A stretch of 64,000 nucleotides of DNA from Tanytarsus gracilentus (lineage: Eukaryota; Arthropoda; Insecta; Diptera; Chironomidae). A model generated the notes under the pieces. It was not told where the DNA came from, ran no database searches, and worked only from the letters and a program-made list of their open reading frames with translations. How positions within the stretch are numbered: the first letter of the stretch is position 1; every line of letters begins with the position of its first letter. Position numbers and translations under genes: made by a program. Of the stretch, positions 28,201 through 41,000 are shown one piece after another. The stretch is from NCBI GenBank assembly GCA_038502055.1, contig JAXRKN010000044.1, positions 10,499,501-10,563,500 of the forward strand. Reading direction: 5' to 3'.

Positions 28201-31200
28201 CCTCTCAAACATTTTTTTATTTAAAAATATTCAAAATAAACAACCAAAGTGAGAAAAATGTTTATTTGCCCTCGCACGCTGCCGGGAGATGAACGCAAAA
28301 CGCGGCTTTTATTATTAATTAATTAAGAGAAATTTTCATCTTCCTAGTTCACATTTCATTGCTATCCCGCATCGCGACAAATTGAAAATTTCTATGCGAG
28401 ATGATTGACTCATCTTAGTTCGACAATGGGTGCGTTGGGATTTCTAAGACTTCACTCTCACTCCCTTCACCATCATCCGCTATCATCATCGTTTTCATTA
28501 TGTATCTTCGAAGCTAAAATTGAAATTGATGAGCATTGTTTGTTTATTTTTATCATCGACTCATTTCTCTCTGAGACAATTATAAGAAGGCGTGGACTCT
28601 CTTGAAATTTTTTAAAATATATTTTTTACCACTCAATTTATTTTAGAAAATTTAACGATTTTTTTTAAATTAATAGAATTTTATCTTCCCATCCCTGGAA
28701 TTTTCCTCATTGCCGCCTAGAGAGTCTATTTTTTTCGGGTGGTATGAAATTAATCTCAGAGGACTTAATTAATTATTTCTTAAGGTTGTAACTGGCAGCT
28801 CGATTTCATTCGAGACCGAAAATACCTTTTGCATACACATCATGTCCTCCATACTGAACTTAATTGCAACAATGTTGTGTAACTTACAGCTCGGTGTTGG
28901 TAAAAGCATTTCTCACACACTCACCTAGAAATAAATAAGAAAATGTCAGAGTTAATTAGATGTGAAGCAAAATTGTACGACAGATAAAAAGTTCTAATTA
29001 ATTTTTCATTCAAACTTCCTACATATCACGCCAACAACCTCCGAGTGTGCGACTATACACATCTCAGAGGAATTTTTCAAAAGTTGTTATTTATTCGAGA
29101 CTGAAATGCATCAAAACGTATTTAAAGTCTGATTAGATGCGACACGATGATCAAAGAAAAAAAAAATCTTTTTGAGTGTGCAACAAAGTCCAGCTGAATG
29201 TTTGATGGCAATAATTATTATTAATTAATTATGATCAAAGTTTAAATTATTTTTAATTTTTATTTCTTCCTCAACACGAAAAAAATTTCAACTCTTTTAA
29301 TTTATGGAAATTTGGCCAATTAAAGAAACAGTTGATCGTCTTTCGGCCCTTCCAACCACATAATTAATCATTATTGTTGAATTATAATTTCCTCATATCT
29401 CCGTTAGAACACGAAAAGTATTTTCAACAGCTTTAATTTCATTAAATTAGCCCTAGAACTAATTTTGTGCTAATTTCAAGAAATTCCAGTTCATATCAAG
29501 ACGTGGCAAATTACATCAGTCGCAACAACAACAAGTCACTCTGATAGTGAGTGGAAGTACGCTTCGTCTCGATGTTAAAACTTGTAAATTGGAGTTTATA
29601 ATTAGATCGGCTGCGGTGAATGAGTTAGCGAGTGAGTGAGAGAGGAAATATGAGTCGGAGCTAATAAACTAATTAATTGATAATTTTCTCAATTTCTCAT
29701 ACACACGCTGACTACTGGCAACAGTTGTTTTCGTCTCACTCAGCTCTCGATAGAAATTCTTCGCTCCTTTGGTATGTGGCGAGGCAGAAAGCGCAAAATA
29801 TAATTTTTTTCTCCTCTTAAAGCGAATCTCCTCAGAAAAGAGAATTTCGCTTTAAAAAAATTATTAATAGACGAGAAGCGCGAAGAAAGCAGAAGAGAAA
29901 AATTATAAAAATGGATTTTTATTATATATATTTCGAGGATGGGCGAGTGTCATTTTTCTTTATGTCTATCGCCTTCGATCGTCGTGTCGCACATGAAAAT
30001 CGATTAATAGATTATCGAAGTTCGAGAAACCGAAAAGTCATAATTTCGTTATGTACGAGAGACGGCGACAAATTAAATTGATTGAAAATTCGATACGTGC
30101 GAGAGAATCGACAAAAAATGAAAAATCATTCTTTAATGTCTCGCTTTGAATTTTGAAGATTCTTTAATAAAATCTATGAAAATTTCTTGTTGTTAAATTC
30201 GAGTGCACACTTTAGTCTTTTCTCAATCCATTTTAAACGTGATTTGACGTCAAATAGACAAATAATTGGAATAATTGAAGACTGGACCAGTCTCGGAATT
30301 TTTTATTTTTAGTGAGCAATTTTCGTCTGCCATTGTGAGCTCATGTGATGTAACAAAAAACCACAAATAAGTTTTTCAATTAAAACCGCAGATTTTTTTC
30401 CTCCAAAAGCAATTTTCAAGATCATCTCAAAGAGATCTCACGTTGTTGATCTCAATTTTTGTTTGTTGCTGTTTGTGAGCACGTTTTTTGTGGTTTTTTT
30501 GGACAAGCGTTGAAAACTCTGGATTTTAAATTTTTTAACTCCTCTCAATCGAATTATCTCAATATTATTTTGCATTCAGAGATGACCTTGAACGTAAGTG
30601 AAAATGATACACGGTGTGAGTATGAGCGTGCATTCATTATAATCATCGTTGAATTTCTTACTTTCATACAGCAGCTGAGAAAATACTCGTTAGATGCTAC
30701 CGAATTGTTTCAATCTATAAATTATTTTCATTTTTTCGCATACATATCGATTTTGCTGAATGAAAAATTAATATTCATCTCCGATTGTTTTCGCGGCGTT
30801 AATGATTTTTTTTCGGCGCTTTTTGTTCTAAAACAATAACTTTTTTACTTGTCGTGTCTACAAATCCCTATACACGAGAGAGAGAATACGTCGAGACGGC
30901 GGCGTTACCGTTTTTTGTTGTTGTTGGACATTCCCCGCATACTGCAGCACAATTGTTGGTTCAATAAAAATAGCGCAATATTTTTTTCTCTCTCTTCTTT
31001 TGATTGTGTGCTTGTTTAAAGTCTTAAGTGTTGCCATAAATTAATGACTAATGGACAGAGTTTATCATCAACTTCTCTGACGTTGCATTAATATTTTTGG
31101 CTAAATTTATGAGCTTACGCATTATAACATCATAAATTAATCTCCATCACATTGGCCTTTGCGTTGTGGGTTAATTTAGGGTTTGGTGAGCAATATGTGA

Positions 31201-31423
31201 ATTGACCATTAAGAAATTCTTTTAAGGAAGTGGGTTGTTCGAAAAATCATAACATGTGGTTATGAATTTTGTCAATTTTATGTTAAAAAAAAGTAATTTA
31301 TTTAAATTTTAAAAATCTTTAAAGAATAATTCACAAATTTTCTCTTCCATCCGTTAAAAATCAAAACAAACAGTCGCTACCGAAAATCTCGTTGAATTAA
31401 TTAAATTTTAATTGAATTTAGCG
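25271..31423. other. Non-coding AT-rich DNA left of the cyclophilin pseudogene
   Basis: No gene recognised. The plus-strand open frame 30459-30839 (126 codons) is rich in Phe and Ile, has no recognisable domain and no splice context, and is treated as chance. A small hairpin lies at 29817-29855. Confidence 0.6.
29817..29855. other. Short hairpin (inverted repeat)
   Basis: TTAAAGCGAA-TCTC (29817-29830) pairs with GAGA-AT-TTCGCTTTAA (29840-29855): 14 pairs, a 2-nt bulge and a 9-nt loop. It is too short for a typical insect pre-miRNA stem, and no gene next to it would use it as a terminator. Confidence 0.4.
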
Positions 31424-31988
31424 ATGTTAAATCAGCATGGAATTCTCGATAAGTCGTGGGAGCCAGAATTAGTCACATTCGAGACGAGGTAAATGAAATT
31501 TGATAAAATTTTTAATTGGAAATTTTTCGATTAAACTTTTTTTTTTCAAATCTAGCATGGGAATTTTCAGTGTCGAGCATGCACCAAACACTTGTCGTAA
31601 CTTTGCGGAACTATCTCGACGTGGCTTTTTTCATCGAGACTTTTGTATTCAAGGCGGAGATCCAACTGGAAGTGGAAGTTCTTTTTATGGTGCAACATTC
31701 GATGATGAGATAAGCACACGGGAGCGGGTGTATGCGGGCCTAAACACAAACTCAAGGTGAGATTTAAATTTAGAGATCCAGTGAACGGCCCATTTATAAT
31801 TATTGATTTTTTTAGTTAATTCTACATCACATTGGCACCGTGTCAACGCTTGGACAACAATCTTTGGTCGCATTAGCGCGGGAATGAATGTCATTAGGAG
31901 AATCGGAATGGTCGAGACGAATGTCGATGATGAGAGACCGCTGCAGGAAGTAAAGATCATTAAGGCAAGAATTTTGGACTCGATATAA
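31424..31988 (+). pseudogene. PPIL1/Cypl-type cyclophilin pseudogene with two retained introns
   Basis: The ancestor was a single-domain peptidyl-prolyl isomerase of the PPIL1 (insect Cypl) type, a spliceosome-associated cyclophilin. Exon 1 is 31424-31488 (SWEPELVTFET). A 67-nt intron 31489-31555 (GTAAAT...TCTAG) restores SMG in phase. Exon 2 is 31556-31756 (HAPNTCRNFAELSRRG, then FCIQGGDPTGSG). A second intron, 59 nt, is 31757-31815 (GTGAGA...TTTTTTTAG). Exon 3 is 31816-31988 and includes TIFGR, GMVETN and VKIIKA. Breaks: the Gln codon of the family's SQFF motif is TAA at 31817-31819; a net 8-nt loss at about 31856-31859 shifts the frame before IFGR; four or more blocks are missing (between FSVE and HAPN, around FHR, after PTGSG, and before NTNS), removing conserved catalytic-domain residues. 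The retained introns indicate a DNA-level duplicate, not a retrocopy. The upstream half could still be transcribed, but I see no route to a full cyclophilin. Confidence 0.88.
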
Positions 31989-32006
31989 AAGTTATGGTTG
32001 ACGTAA

Positions 32007-32012
32007 AATAAA
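32007..32012 (+). terminator. AATAAA polyadenylation signal of the cyclophilin pseudogene
   Basis: An AATAAA lies 18 nt after the relic stop codon of the PPIL1-like pseudogene. The position suits the original gene's cleavage signal. AATAAA is common by chance in this AT-rich DNA. Confidence 0.4.
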
Positions 32013-35000
32013 TGGAAATGCTAAAAAGTTTTCTTATTCTTTGAATTTAAATTTTCAACGGTTTAAATCGCATTTTGATGCGCGTGAAAATTAAACGTGA
32101 ATCAATTTTTTTTTCCATCGGTCGCCGTTCTATTTTTGTATGCAAATTGCATGTTGTTGACCTTCGAGCACAAAAAAGTATGAAATCGTGTCCGAAAATA
32201 GTTTTTTTAGCGCTGACTGTGAGATTCATGCTGATCTGCAAATTTAGGAAATTAAAATTTTTACGCGAGCGCGAAATAGTTCTAGGCGATAAAAGTTTTT
32301 GTTCCAAAATCAAGTCGATTAACAATAGGAAAGCATAGAATTTGGAGGAAACAATGGAAGTGACCGCTCACAGTCGTCAAAGGGTGGTCATTGCATAAGT
32401 TTAAATTTATAATTTTTCATGCTGCTGCTCGTGTGGTTTTCAACTCTGGAAGATCGTTTTCGAGTTTAAAACTGATGCGTGCTGCTCGCTCCGAGCACTT
32501 AATTGGCATCTTATCACGCACAGAGAGAAAAATGTGTGCATTATTGTGTTTATACATTTTACAGAACCGACAGCGTCTGACATTTCTCAAAACAAAAAAA
32601 AATTATTTTAGTAATAGAAAAAAAAATTCAAGTTGTGGGCACTTGATCAAGTGAGACTCGATCATGACTGAGGTAACGCAAACCATTGCCAGACATCTAA
32701 ATCGTTTGCTTATTAACGCGAGTGAGAGAGAGAAAATTCTATCAATAATCAGCACAAAATTTAAGTGTGTTAGGCGACGGCGGTGTTTACGTTATTGAGA
32801 AATTTTCGTAAATTATTTTCAGACATTTTTTCCAGTGAAAATCTCTTAAATTTGAATGAAAATGCTCGCGACGCGTTCGATGATGAAATGTAAACACAAA
32901 ATTTCTTCTTCTTCCCACTTCAATTCCAAAAAACACACATCAAAAGTCTCTGAAGAAATATTTTCATTCATTAATGAATCTCCTCATCAGACCATTGAGC
33001 ACATTTCAATTAGTCATTTTTTTGGCCGGCATTTTTTCGATCGTTCACATGGCTGAGCGTGGTAAACTTGTTTTGAAATATATTGCAACAGTCGAAGTAT
33101 ATAATAATGAAGTTGTCGTAGTCGTCATGTTCTGCACATGTTTCGTCCACAAGTCGTGGCTTCTCTTTTACATTTACTTAAGAAACGCGACTACACATTT
33201 TGCATCATAAATTAGCGATTTTTAAAAAAGCTATTGAGAAATGAAGTCGCGAAACACGACTTGAGAGATTCAAAGTACAGGTGGCAGTGGGTGGAAACAT
33301 GGAAAATTATTTTAGTATCTGAAAAAAGTTCTTTTTAAAAGAGTTATAAATGAAAAGTTCTCATCCGTCGACTTTAACCTGTCTACAATCGTCTTGTCTC
33401 TATTTCGTTCGTATACAGAGCATGCGGATTGTTGTATGATGTACGAGTTCGAAGATAATTTTTCTCTTCAGAATCTTCAGACGAGGAGAGTCGAGAGAAA
33501 TAATGTCATGGTCATTATATATAGAATTCAACAACATTGGCGCGCACTTCTTCGGAGCCATTGTTACTCTTCTCGGGCGTCATTCTTGTGCTTGTGTTGT
33601 AGTTTATGCACACGGCGAAATAAATAAAATTAATCATCAGACATTCGCGAATTTGTTTGTTTTTTGCTGAAAGACGAGATAAAAATTTGACAACGTCGCA
33701 TTTTTGATAGTAATTTTTAATTTCAAAGAATTCATTATTTATAAAATAATTTCCTTAACTTACATTTGCTCCCCATTTTAACGAACCTCTAATTTATTAT
33801 TTTCCTCCACTGTACAATTTACTTCTCCTATTATAATTATGATTATTTTTAACATATCTCTCTTTATGTGTTGACGACAACGACGTTGTTCAATTGTACA
33901 GTTACATTGGCATTGCTCTGCGCCAAGTCTCTCACTTTATGTGTGTCTAATAGTGTGTATGTTAATTACATTAAATTATTTATTACATTTTTCTCTCTCG
34001 CTCGCTTCACATGGCATTGCAGAGTAATGGTCGGTGTCGAGTGTCGAGATATCAAGAGTTGTCCAAAAAAAATGAAATTCCTTTGGTTAATATTTTTTAA
34101 AGTTTAGTATTTCAAAAACTATTTACTTAATTTTTTTTCTTGAATATTTCAAAACTTCAACGATCATTTCCAATAAAACTTTTCACTTTATTTCTCACTT
34201 AAAACAACTTATTTCCTTCTATGTTATGAGATTTTTTCAATCTCCCTCTCTAATTTGTTCATGAAAAATGAGTTAACATACGGCTAATGGCATGAGACAT
34301 AAATAGATTTATTTCATATAAATAATTGTGTTTACAAAGAACAGCGCATACACAAAGCTGCCCATTAAAGTTTCTCTTAATTAATTTTTTTCTCTCTCGA
34401 AACGCAACTCCTTCCTTGAATTATTATTATTATGCTCGATGCGGTTGTCGCATGTAAAGTGTGTAATTAATTTTTGCTCGTACGGTCTTTTTGTGGTTAA
34501 ATCTCTCTTGAGTCAGTGCATTTTTCTTGCTGTTGCTCAATTGAAGATTTCAAAGTTCACGAGAGTTTGCTGATGAAAAGTAGAGAATTAAGCAATGCTT
34601 TTTTAATTTCTAGTATTTGTCAATGACTTCTGAGCGATAAATTATGAGAGGCTACACCTAGTTCAACTATTATGATGATAAATGATTTTTAATTTTACAT
34701 TTGATTACTAATTTCCTGGATTTTGTTTAAATTGCAAGTGAATAAATCATTTTGAATATCTGTGAATGAAAATGTGCACGGCTGCTCGTACACTTTATAA
34801 AGTGAATTGAATTCCATGCTTGCAACTTGTTGCAATGTGTCTCGTGTATCGTTCTCTACAGTTAAATCTAAATTATGCTTGAAAAAAAATACTGTGTGCG
34901 CGCGGCTTTGTAAAATGCTATTGCACAACATTGTTAAATTGAATTGAATATAATAATAATCTGCATTGAGAATTATTTTCTACACTGAGAGAAAATTCTA

Positions 35001-38000
35001 AGTAAGATTAAAAAATTGTAAAATTTTTAAAAATTCTTACAAAAAGTTATAATTTAACGGCTTTCAAAAATTTAAAAATAATTGAATTAAATTTTAGAAC
35101 TTACATTTACAAATTTCGAGAAGAAAATTTTCTTCCGGTGCATCCGCGGCACTGTATCAACTCTATATTTCATTCTCAATGAGAAATCATTCAGAGGCGC
35201 AACAAATTAAATTTGAAATGTAATTGCGAAAATAAAAATCGTTTAAACAGTCACTGTCGCATGCTGTCTCTCTGCCTTATATGACTTTTAAAAGCTCATT
35301 CACACAGCAATTTACTCTCTCGTGGCGATGGTTATCAATCAATCGCATGTGTTTTGCGCGGGATTTTATTTTTCATCCGAGTGCATTTCCGTGCATATTC
35401 TCATTATTACAATGTTGAAATATTGGAAGGTTCTAAAGCAACGTTTCAATAGAAAAATGCAAAAAAAATCAGAGAGGTGGATTGGAATTTTTTAGAACGT
35501 TCTTGGAATTCAACTTGTGCTTGATCGAGGGATAGAAACTTTTCAAAATCACAAACACTTATTTTATACTATAATAAAATTTCCACCACTTGATTCTAAG
35601 AACTTTCAAAGTTTCAAATGCAATAATGGAAAAAATATAAAATGTGCTGTTATGTGAAACCCAAGGTAATAATACTTATTACACTTTTGCACAAATTGTA
35701 ATTTACAATACCATTAATACACTGCTCGGTCTTCCTCTCGCGCTAATAGTAACAACAGCAGCAGTAGTCGATTGCATGGTTGTCTCTTTCTCACTACAAT
35801 TGTACAGTGTGCACCTTAAAGATTGATTGACATCACAACTCTCAATCGGTAACGACTCCCCAGCTTTTGAAATGATGAATTAAATTCTCGTGCAATGTGT
35901 AATTATTCTGCAAGGTGTTTGCTAACTTTTAAAGCATGTACGAGAGTAATTTTTAAAACATATGAAATTTTTAATTTCTCTTTGAATAATAAATTGATTT
36001 GTAATACAATTTTTAAATTTCAACAAAACACGTGGACTCTCCCCATGCCATCATCTCGAGCATTTCTCAGAGCCACTGAAAAGCGTCAATTGAGATTAAT
36101 AAACACTTCATTGCATTGCTCTTTCAATTTGCCTCGCCACAGAAAGACGCTCAGCTCTAGGTCCTTCCATAATTCAACTTAATTATTACAGATTTAGACA
36201 TGCATGGATGGAAACCATAGCAATTTAATAAACACGCGCTCACGACCTTACAAAATCGGCCGACAAAGTAGAAACTGTGAGTCATTCCACTCAGCGATGA
36301 TTATTGCTGTAGGGCTCATGAATAAAGACGTAATAATTAATTTCAATGGATATGCATTGTTTATTATTTTATTTTTTTGTGTGACTTATTAATGAAGGGA
36401 TTTCGAGTGAATATGTGATGTAAGTTCTAATTTTACAGTTATTTGAAATTACAAACGTAATTTGTGTAACAAAGGTTCGAATCCTAAAAGTGATTGACTC
36501 TTTAATTATTTTAGTGTTTTACTTTTTAGTTCACGTTTAAATTAATTTTTTAATATCATATAATTCTTTTTAAAATTTCATCATTCTCAATTTGACATTT
36601 TAAGGAGAGAGAAACTGTGTCAACAAAAAAACAGACAGCAATTGTACTCTTAATTAAAAGTCGCAGAAAATTCAAACATTCTCAGTAGCGCAAATGGTTT
36701 ATAGCAGAAATTTATGACACCGTCAAGTGCTTCAAATAATAAACTATGTTGCATTCATAAGGCTTCATATGTCGAATGGTCTCGAGAGAGAAAGAAAAAA
36801 AATCCCATTTAAGGTTTTTCGCTTTTTATATTCTCGCTGACGTTTCTTTGTTGCGGTTTTTCTTTTCGCATTAAGTCGGCGAAAATTTACTTTGATCTCT
36901 TTTTAATTCCGAAGGCCTTTAAGCCATGTAGGGAAAAGAGGAAAATTATGACACAACTTGTAGGTGTTGGGAATTTTAATCGTGTCACGAGGGAACATAA
37001 AATTTTTTCTCCTTCTCTCGAAAATATTTTTCTATATCTTTTTCATCTTTTCAGTATGCGATACAACAAAGCAAAATTTATTGAAATTGTGATTGATAAA
37101 GGAGCATCTTCCGTCGCGTCTTTCAATAAAAGAAGAAGGAGACAAAAAAGAATTTTCGAATTAAATTCCATCCAAACTTAGCCGATTCTCGCAAAATAAT
37201 TTTTCATTCTCTAAAGGGAGCAAGTCGAAAGAATTTCGCATGTATTGAAAGTGAAATCCTGTTAGTCATCATCAAATCATCTTTCTCATATAGCGAAAAT
37301 GAAATCTCTTCTGTTTATTTTGGCAGAACACAGCGCTTCCATTTCTCCCCGCTTTCATATACACTCAACATCTAAACCCAATATTTGCACGTGTATGTGC
37401 TGTGAATTATGGTTGAAAATGTGGATTTGAATGAGATTTGTTGAAAATCGCATAAATAAATTCGCCTTTCCCGGCACGTTCTGCGGATGGATTTTAGTTG
37501 AGACGTAATTTGACTGAACCCCTTTTTGTTTCTCTTCGATCGCTTCAGGCATGCGATGAGAAAGTAATTAAATTTTTTCCGTGAATTTTATTTATTTAAT
37601 AATAAAAATTGTCCATCCCTTGAAGAGTTTATATGAGATAAGATCAAATTTTTATTCTAGTAGTTTATGCTGACGCATAATTATTAAGCACACATAAAAG
37701 GAAAGTGAATTAAGAGCCTCACTCTCCACGATACAGCAAGGAATTTTTATTCTCTTTTGCAACAATTTATTTCCTTTGATTGACGCAGCATTCATTATTT
37801 TGTGCTTCGCTTGTGTTCCTGTCAGAAATGTGCCATGTCGTAAATAAATTGAATAAAAGAGAAAAATCTGCCAGGCGTCATAAATGTCTGATGTAAAGAG
37901 TGTACCTTCACCCTTCAATTCCTTGCCATAAAAAAAAAGTCGCATGACAAAGGACATTTGCGGAACTGTCGATTTGTATTTTAACACAACATAAAAATGA

Positions 38001-41000
38001 ATAGAATTTTTTTTTCGCTCACAGGGAAACATAAATTCTTGATTTCATCTTTACTTTTTTTCATAAAAGACACCAACTGAGCACGCTGGAAGAACAAAAT
38101 TGCGTCATAAATTTCGTTGGAGAAGAAAATGCGTTTGAATCACATTTGAGCATAGTTCAATGACATCAAAAATTGTTGAATAACTTTTTTTAAAGAGGTA
38201 ATGGATGGAAAATAATTTTACGATATACACGTGATTTCGATTTTAATATTTTATGAAACCTTGAAACAAAATTAATTTTACCCTTTACTTAAAATTCTAC
38301 TTATCTATCTAATCTCTCTCATGATGCATCAAACTTTAAATTCCCTAAATTGAAACATCAAAGTTTTTATTTACACTTTTAATTGAAAGCAATTAAGAGG
38401 CGTTTTTTTGTTAGCATTGAAAATTTAACTCGTTATCTCTTCAACTATGCTCAATACATCCGAAAAATGACGCTAATGATTTAGGAAAATATTATGCGTG
38501 ATCACGAGGCAAAATTTGAAGGAAAAAAATTATTTTTATTGAGAAATTTAATTTTTTCTCTGCAAGTCAACGACGATGGACATTCAATGTGACTGAAAAT
38601 GATTAATCAGCAATGTCGCGAAAATAATTTTTTTCTCTCTCCCAAGAATAGACGTGCTGAATTTTCATTTTTGTCACACTTCTCGTCATTGTTGATGGAT
38701 TTATCCTAATTATATGACGACGCACAGCTTTTTTGTACGCGTCGCGAGTTGTTAATTGAATAATTTATTGCCAGTCACGAGTCACGTTCAATTACACTTT
38801 TTCTCTTTTTTTTCGCTGCCTTATATTTTTTTTGCGCGCGCTTCGAGCTCTCTTTTGTTGTCAATTAATATCATTAAACATTTTCATCATCCACATGTAC
38901 TTATGAACAATAAACAACAACAGTAGCATCGAAAAAAAATCGCTTGTGATAAATTGTGAAGACATTTTTCAACAGACATCTAAATTGTCGCGTTTTGTAC
39001 TTTAAGAATTTATTTTTCTTCTCTTTTCTAGGAAGATGTTTAATAAAAATTTAATTCTTGGAAGAGTGCGTGCTGGTGATGATGAGGATTAATTTTAGTC
39101 AGGGAAGTGAGAATTTATCATTTTAAGTAGGAAATTAATTTTACACTTTTTTTAATTTTAACACAAAAAGTTCAGAAAATAATTTTGAAACTCTCCAACC
39201 CTTGAACTCATCACAGAAAATGATGCTGTAATATTTTTTAAGTATCTTCATCATACTTTCATTGAGCGAGTGAGGTGGCATCTCGATGACAAAAACACAC
39301 ACGTGCTTGTGCGTAGGATGTTGCCAGATCCACCGTATGTACACATCAAAATTAATAGTGAAGTGATAATCCATCTTCATGGCAACAGCACATTAATCTT
39401 AAAGTCTTGTAATTAATGCTCAGCCACTGAATGATTCTCAGCCTAATAATTGAGCTGCCGATGTGCCGACGCACGATGATGATTTAATTGCGTGGATTTG
39501 TTTTTAATTATTTTCTTGCATTTTCACTTTTTAAAGCCAAAATTTGATATGAATGCAGAAAATTTCATAAAATTGTGTCAATTAACACTTTAAACCTTTT
39601 TAAATTGTTTTGCATAAAATTCAAATCAATTTCAGGTAGCAGCATTTTGACCTTCACTCTACCAACATGTTGGGAGTTGCTGCATGTTAATTTGTGATCG
39701 ACAATCGGCAAAAAAAATTACAAATTGCATCTCGTGAATTGAAGTGAGACGGTGCAGTGTCAAGCGCAATATCGAAAGTTGAGAGAGAAAAATCTCCAAC
39801 AAATTTATGTGACTGCTAATTGGCAATAGAAATCGCATTTAAATGCGGATTAAAATCACATGTGTGGAAATTGGTTGTAAGAATTAAAAAGTCAAGTTTC
39901 AAATTTAATTAAATTAAATTTTAAAACCTAGTCGTCACCACTTGCAGTGCCTGTTTGATTTAAATATGCGCAAATGCATTTCACTCAATGTTCAGCTTAA
40001 CACGAATATTTTAATTATTGCCTGTTGATTCATTAATAAAAATTTAAATTTTAACAGTCAACACACAAAGGCAAAAGGAGGGTTTGCAATAAAATTTTAA
40101 TAGACACTCACATCCAACATACGTATCTAGTAACTTGTATTGTCAATCCAGCTCACGACTTCTCTCAATTAGAGTTTGAGATGCAAGTGCAACTCGCAAA
40201 TTTTCTTGTTGAAGTTTTTTATTTGAGTTAATAGCGAAAAAAATTGAATTAATTTAAATTCCGCCCACCATCAAGTGCGGTGCAGTTAAGCTCACATGAA
40301 ATGCTCATATTGGTCTATGAAAAATAAAATCAACCGTGCATTCGGTGGATTTATATGGAACATGATAATTATCGAGATTTCAATTTTAGTTAAGGCTCTC
40401 ACAAAATGACATTGTGCTGTGGAATTTTTTTCCCACAAAAGAAAAAGTTGTCGCGAGATCGTTTATATGGAAATTTTTGCTTAATTATAGAACTTGAATT
40501 GATTGAAAAATTAAATTGAATTTTTTTCTCTCAAATTTTAATTTTTAAAAACTTTTTTTTATGGCGCAACAAAAGTCCGCGTGTTTTTCAATGCCCGCAT
40601 TTGAATAGCAGTCGAGATAAACTCTTTATTTTAAATTATTATTCAATCTCGCTCTCTTTAAAAAAAATCATTCTCAATTTATATAAAGGAGGGAGGAAAC
40701 CGCATTTTATAAAAAGAAGAAGACAAAAGAAATAAAATTCAATTGCAGTTTTTTCTTTAAAGAATATAAAAGATGATGATGGAAAAAGATGATGTTGTTT
40801 GTTTAGGAACAACGCACATAGCAATAACACTGAAAAAAGGGGTTCACGCGATAAAATCCCGCGGAAAAAAAAATAGTGAAATGTTTTTGATCGTCGTATA
40901 ATGAGAAATGTTTGATATGAAAAGAATTCTTAATGAGAAGCATCTTCACAGTCTTTTTTGCTTGGCTCACGGGCGAATGTGAAGTTTCATCGACTTTCTT

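Noticed and set aside
30459..30839. Plus-strand 126-codon open frame near the cyclophilin pseudogene
   Set aside because: Composition is Phe/Ile-rich as expected by chance. No domain, and no splice continuity with the pseudogene.
31424..31988. Functional cyclophilin gene with unusual splicing
   Set aside because: With the visible donors and the acceptor at 31815 the frame meets TAA at once. The alternative donor tried (before GTGTAT in exon 2) also fails to reach the relic IFGR frame, and conserved catalytic-domain blocks are already missing.
36474..36488. tRNA gene at the B-box-like word
   Set aside because: No acceptor, D or anticodon stems can be drawn, and the T-stem itself has mismatches. 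The same holds at 6444 and 48941.
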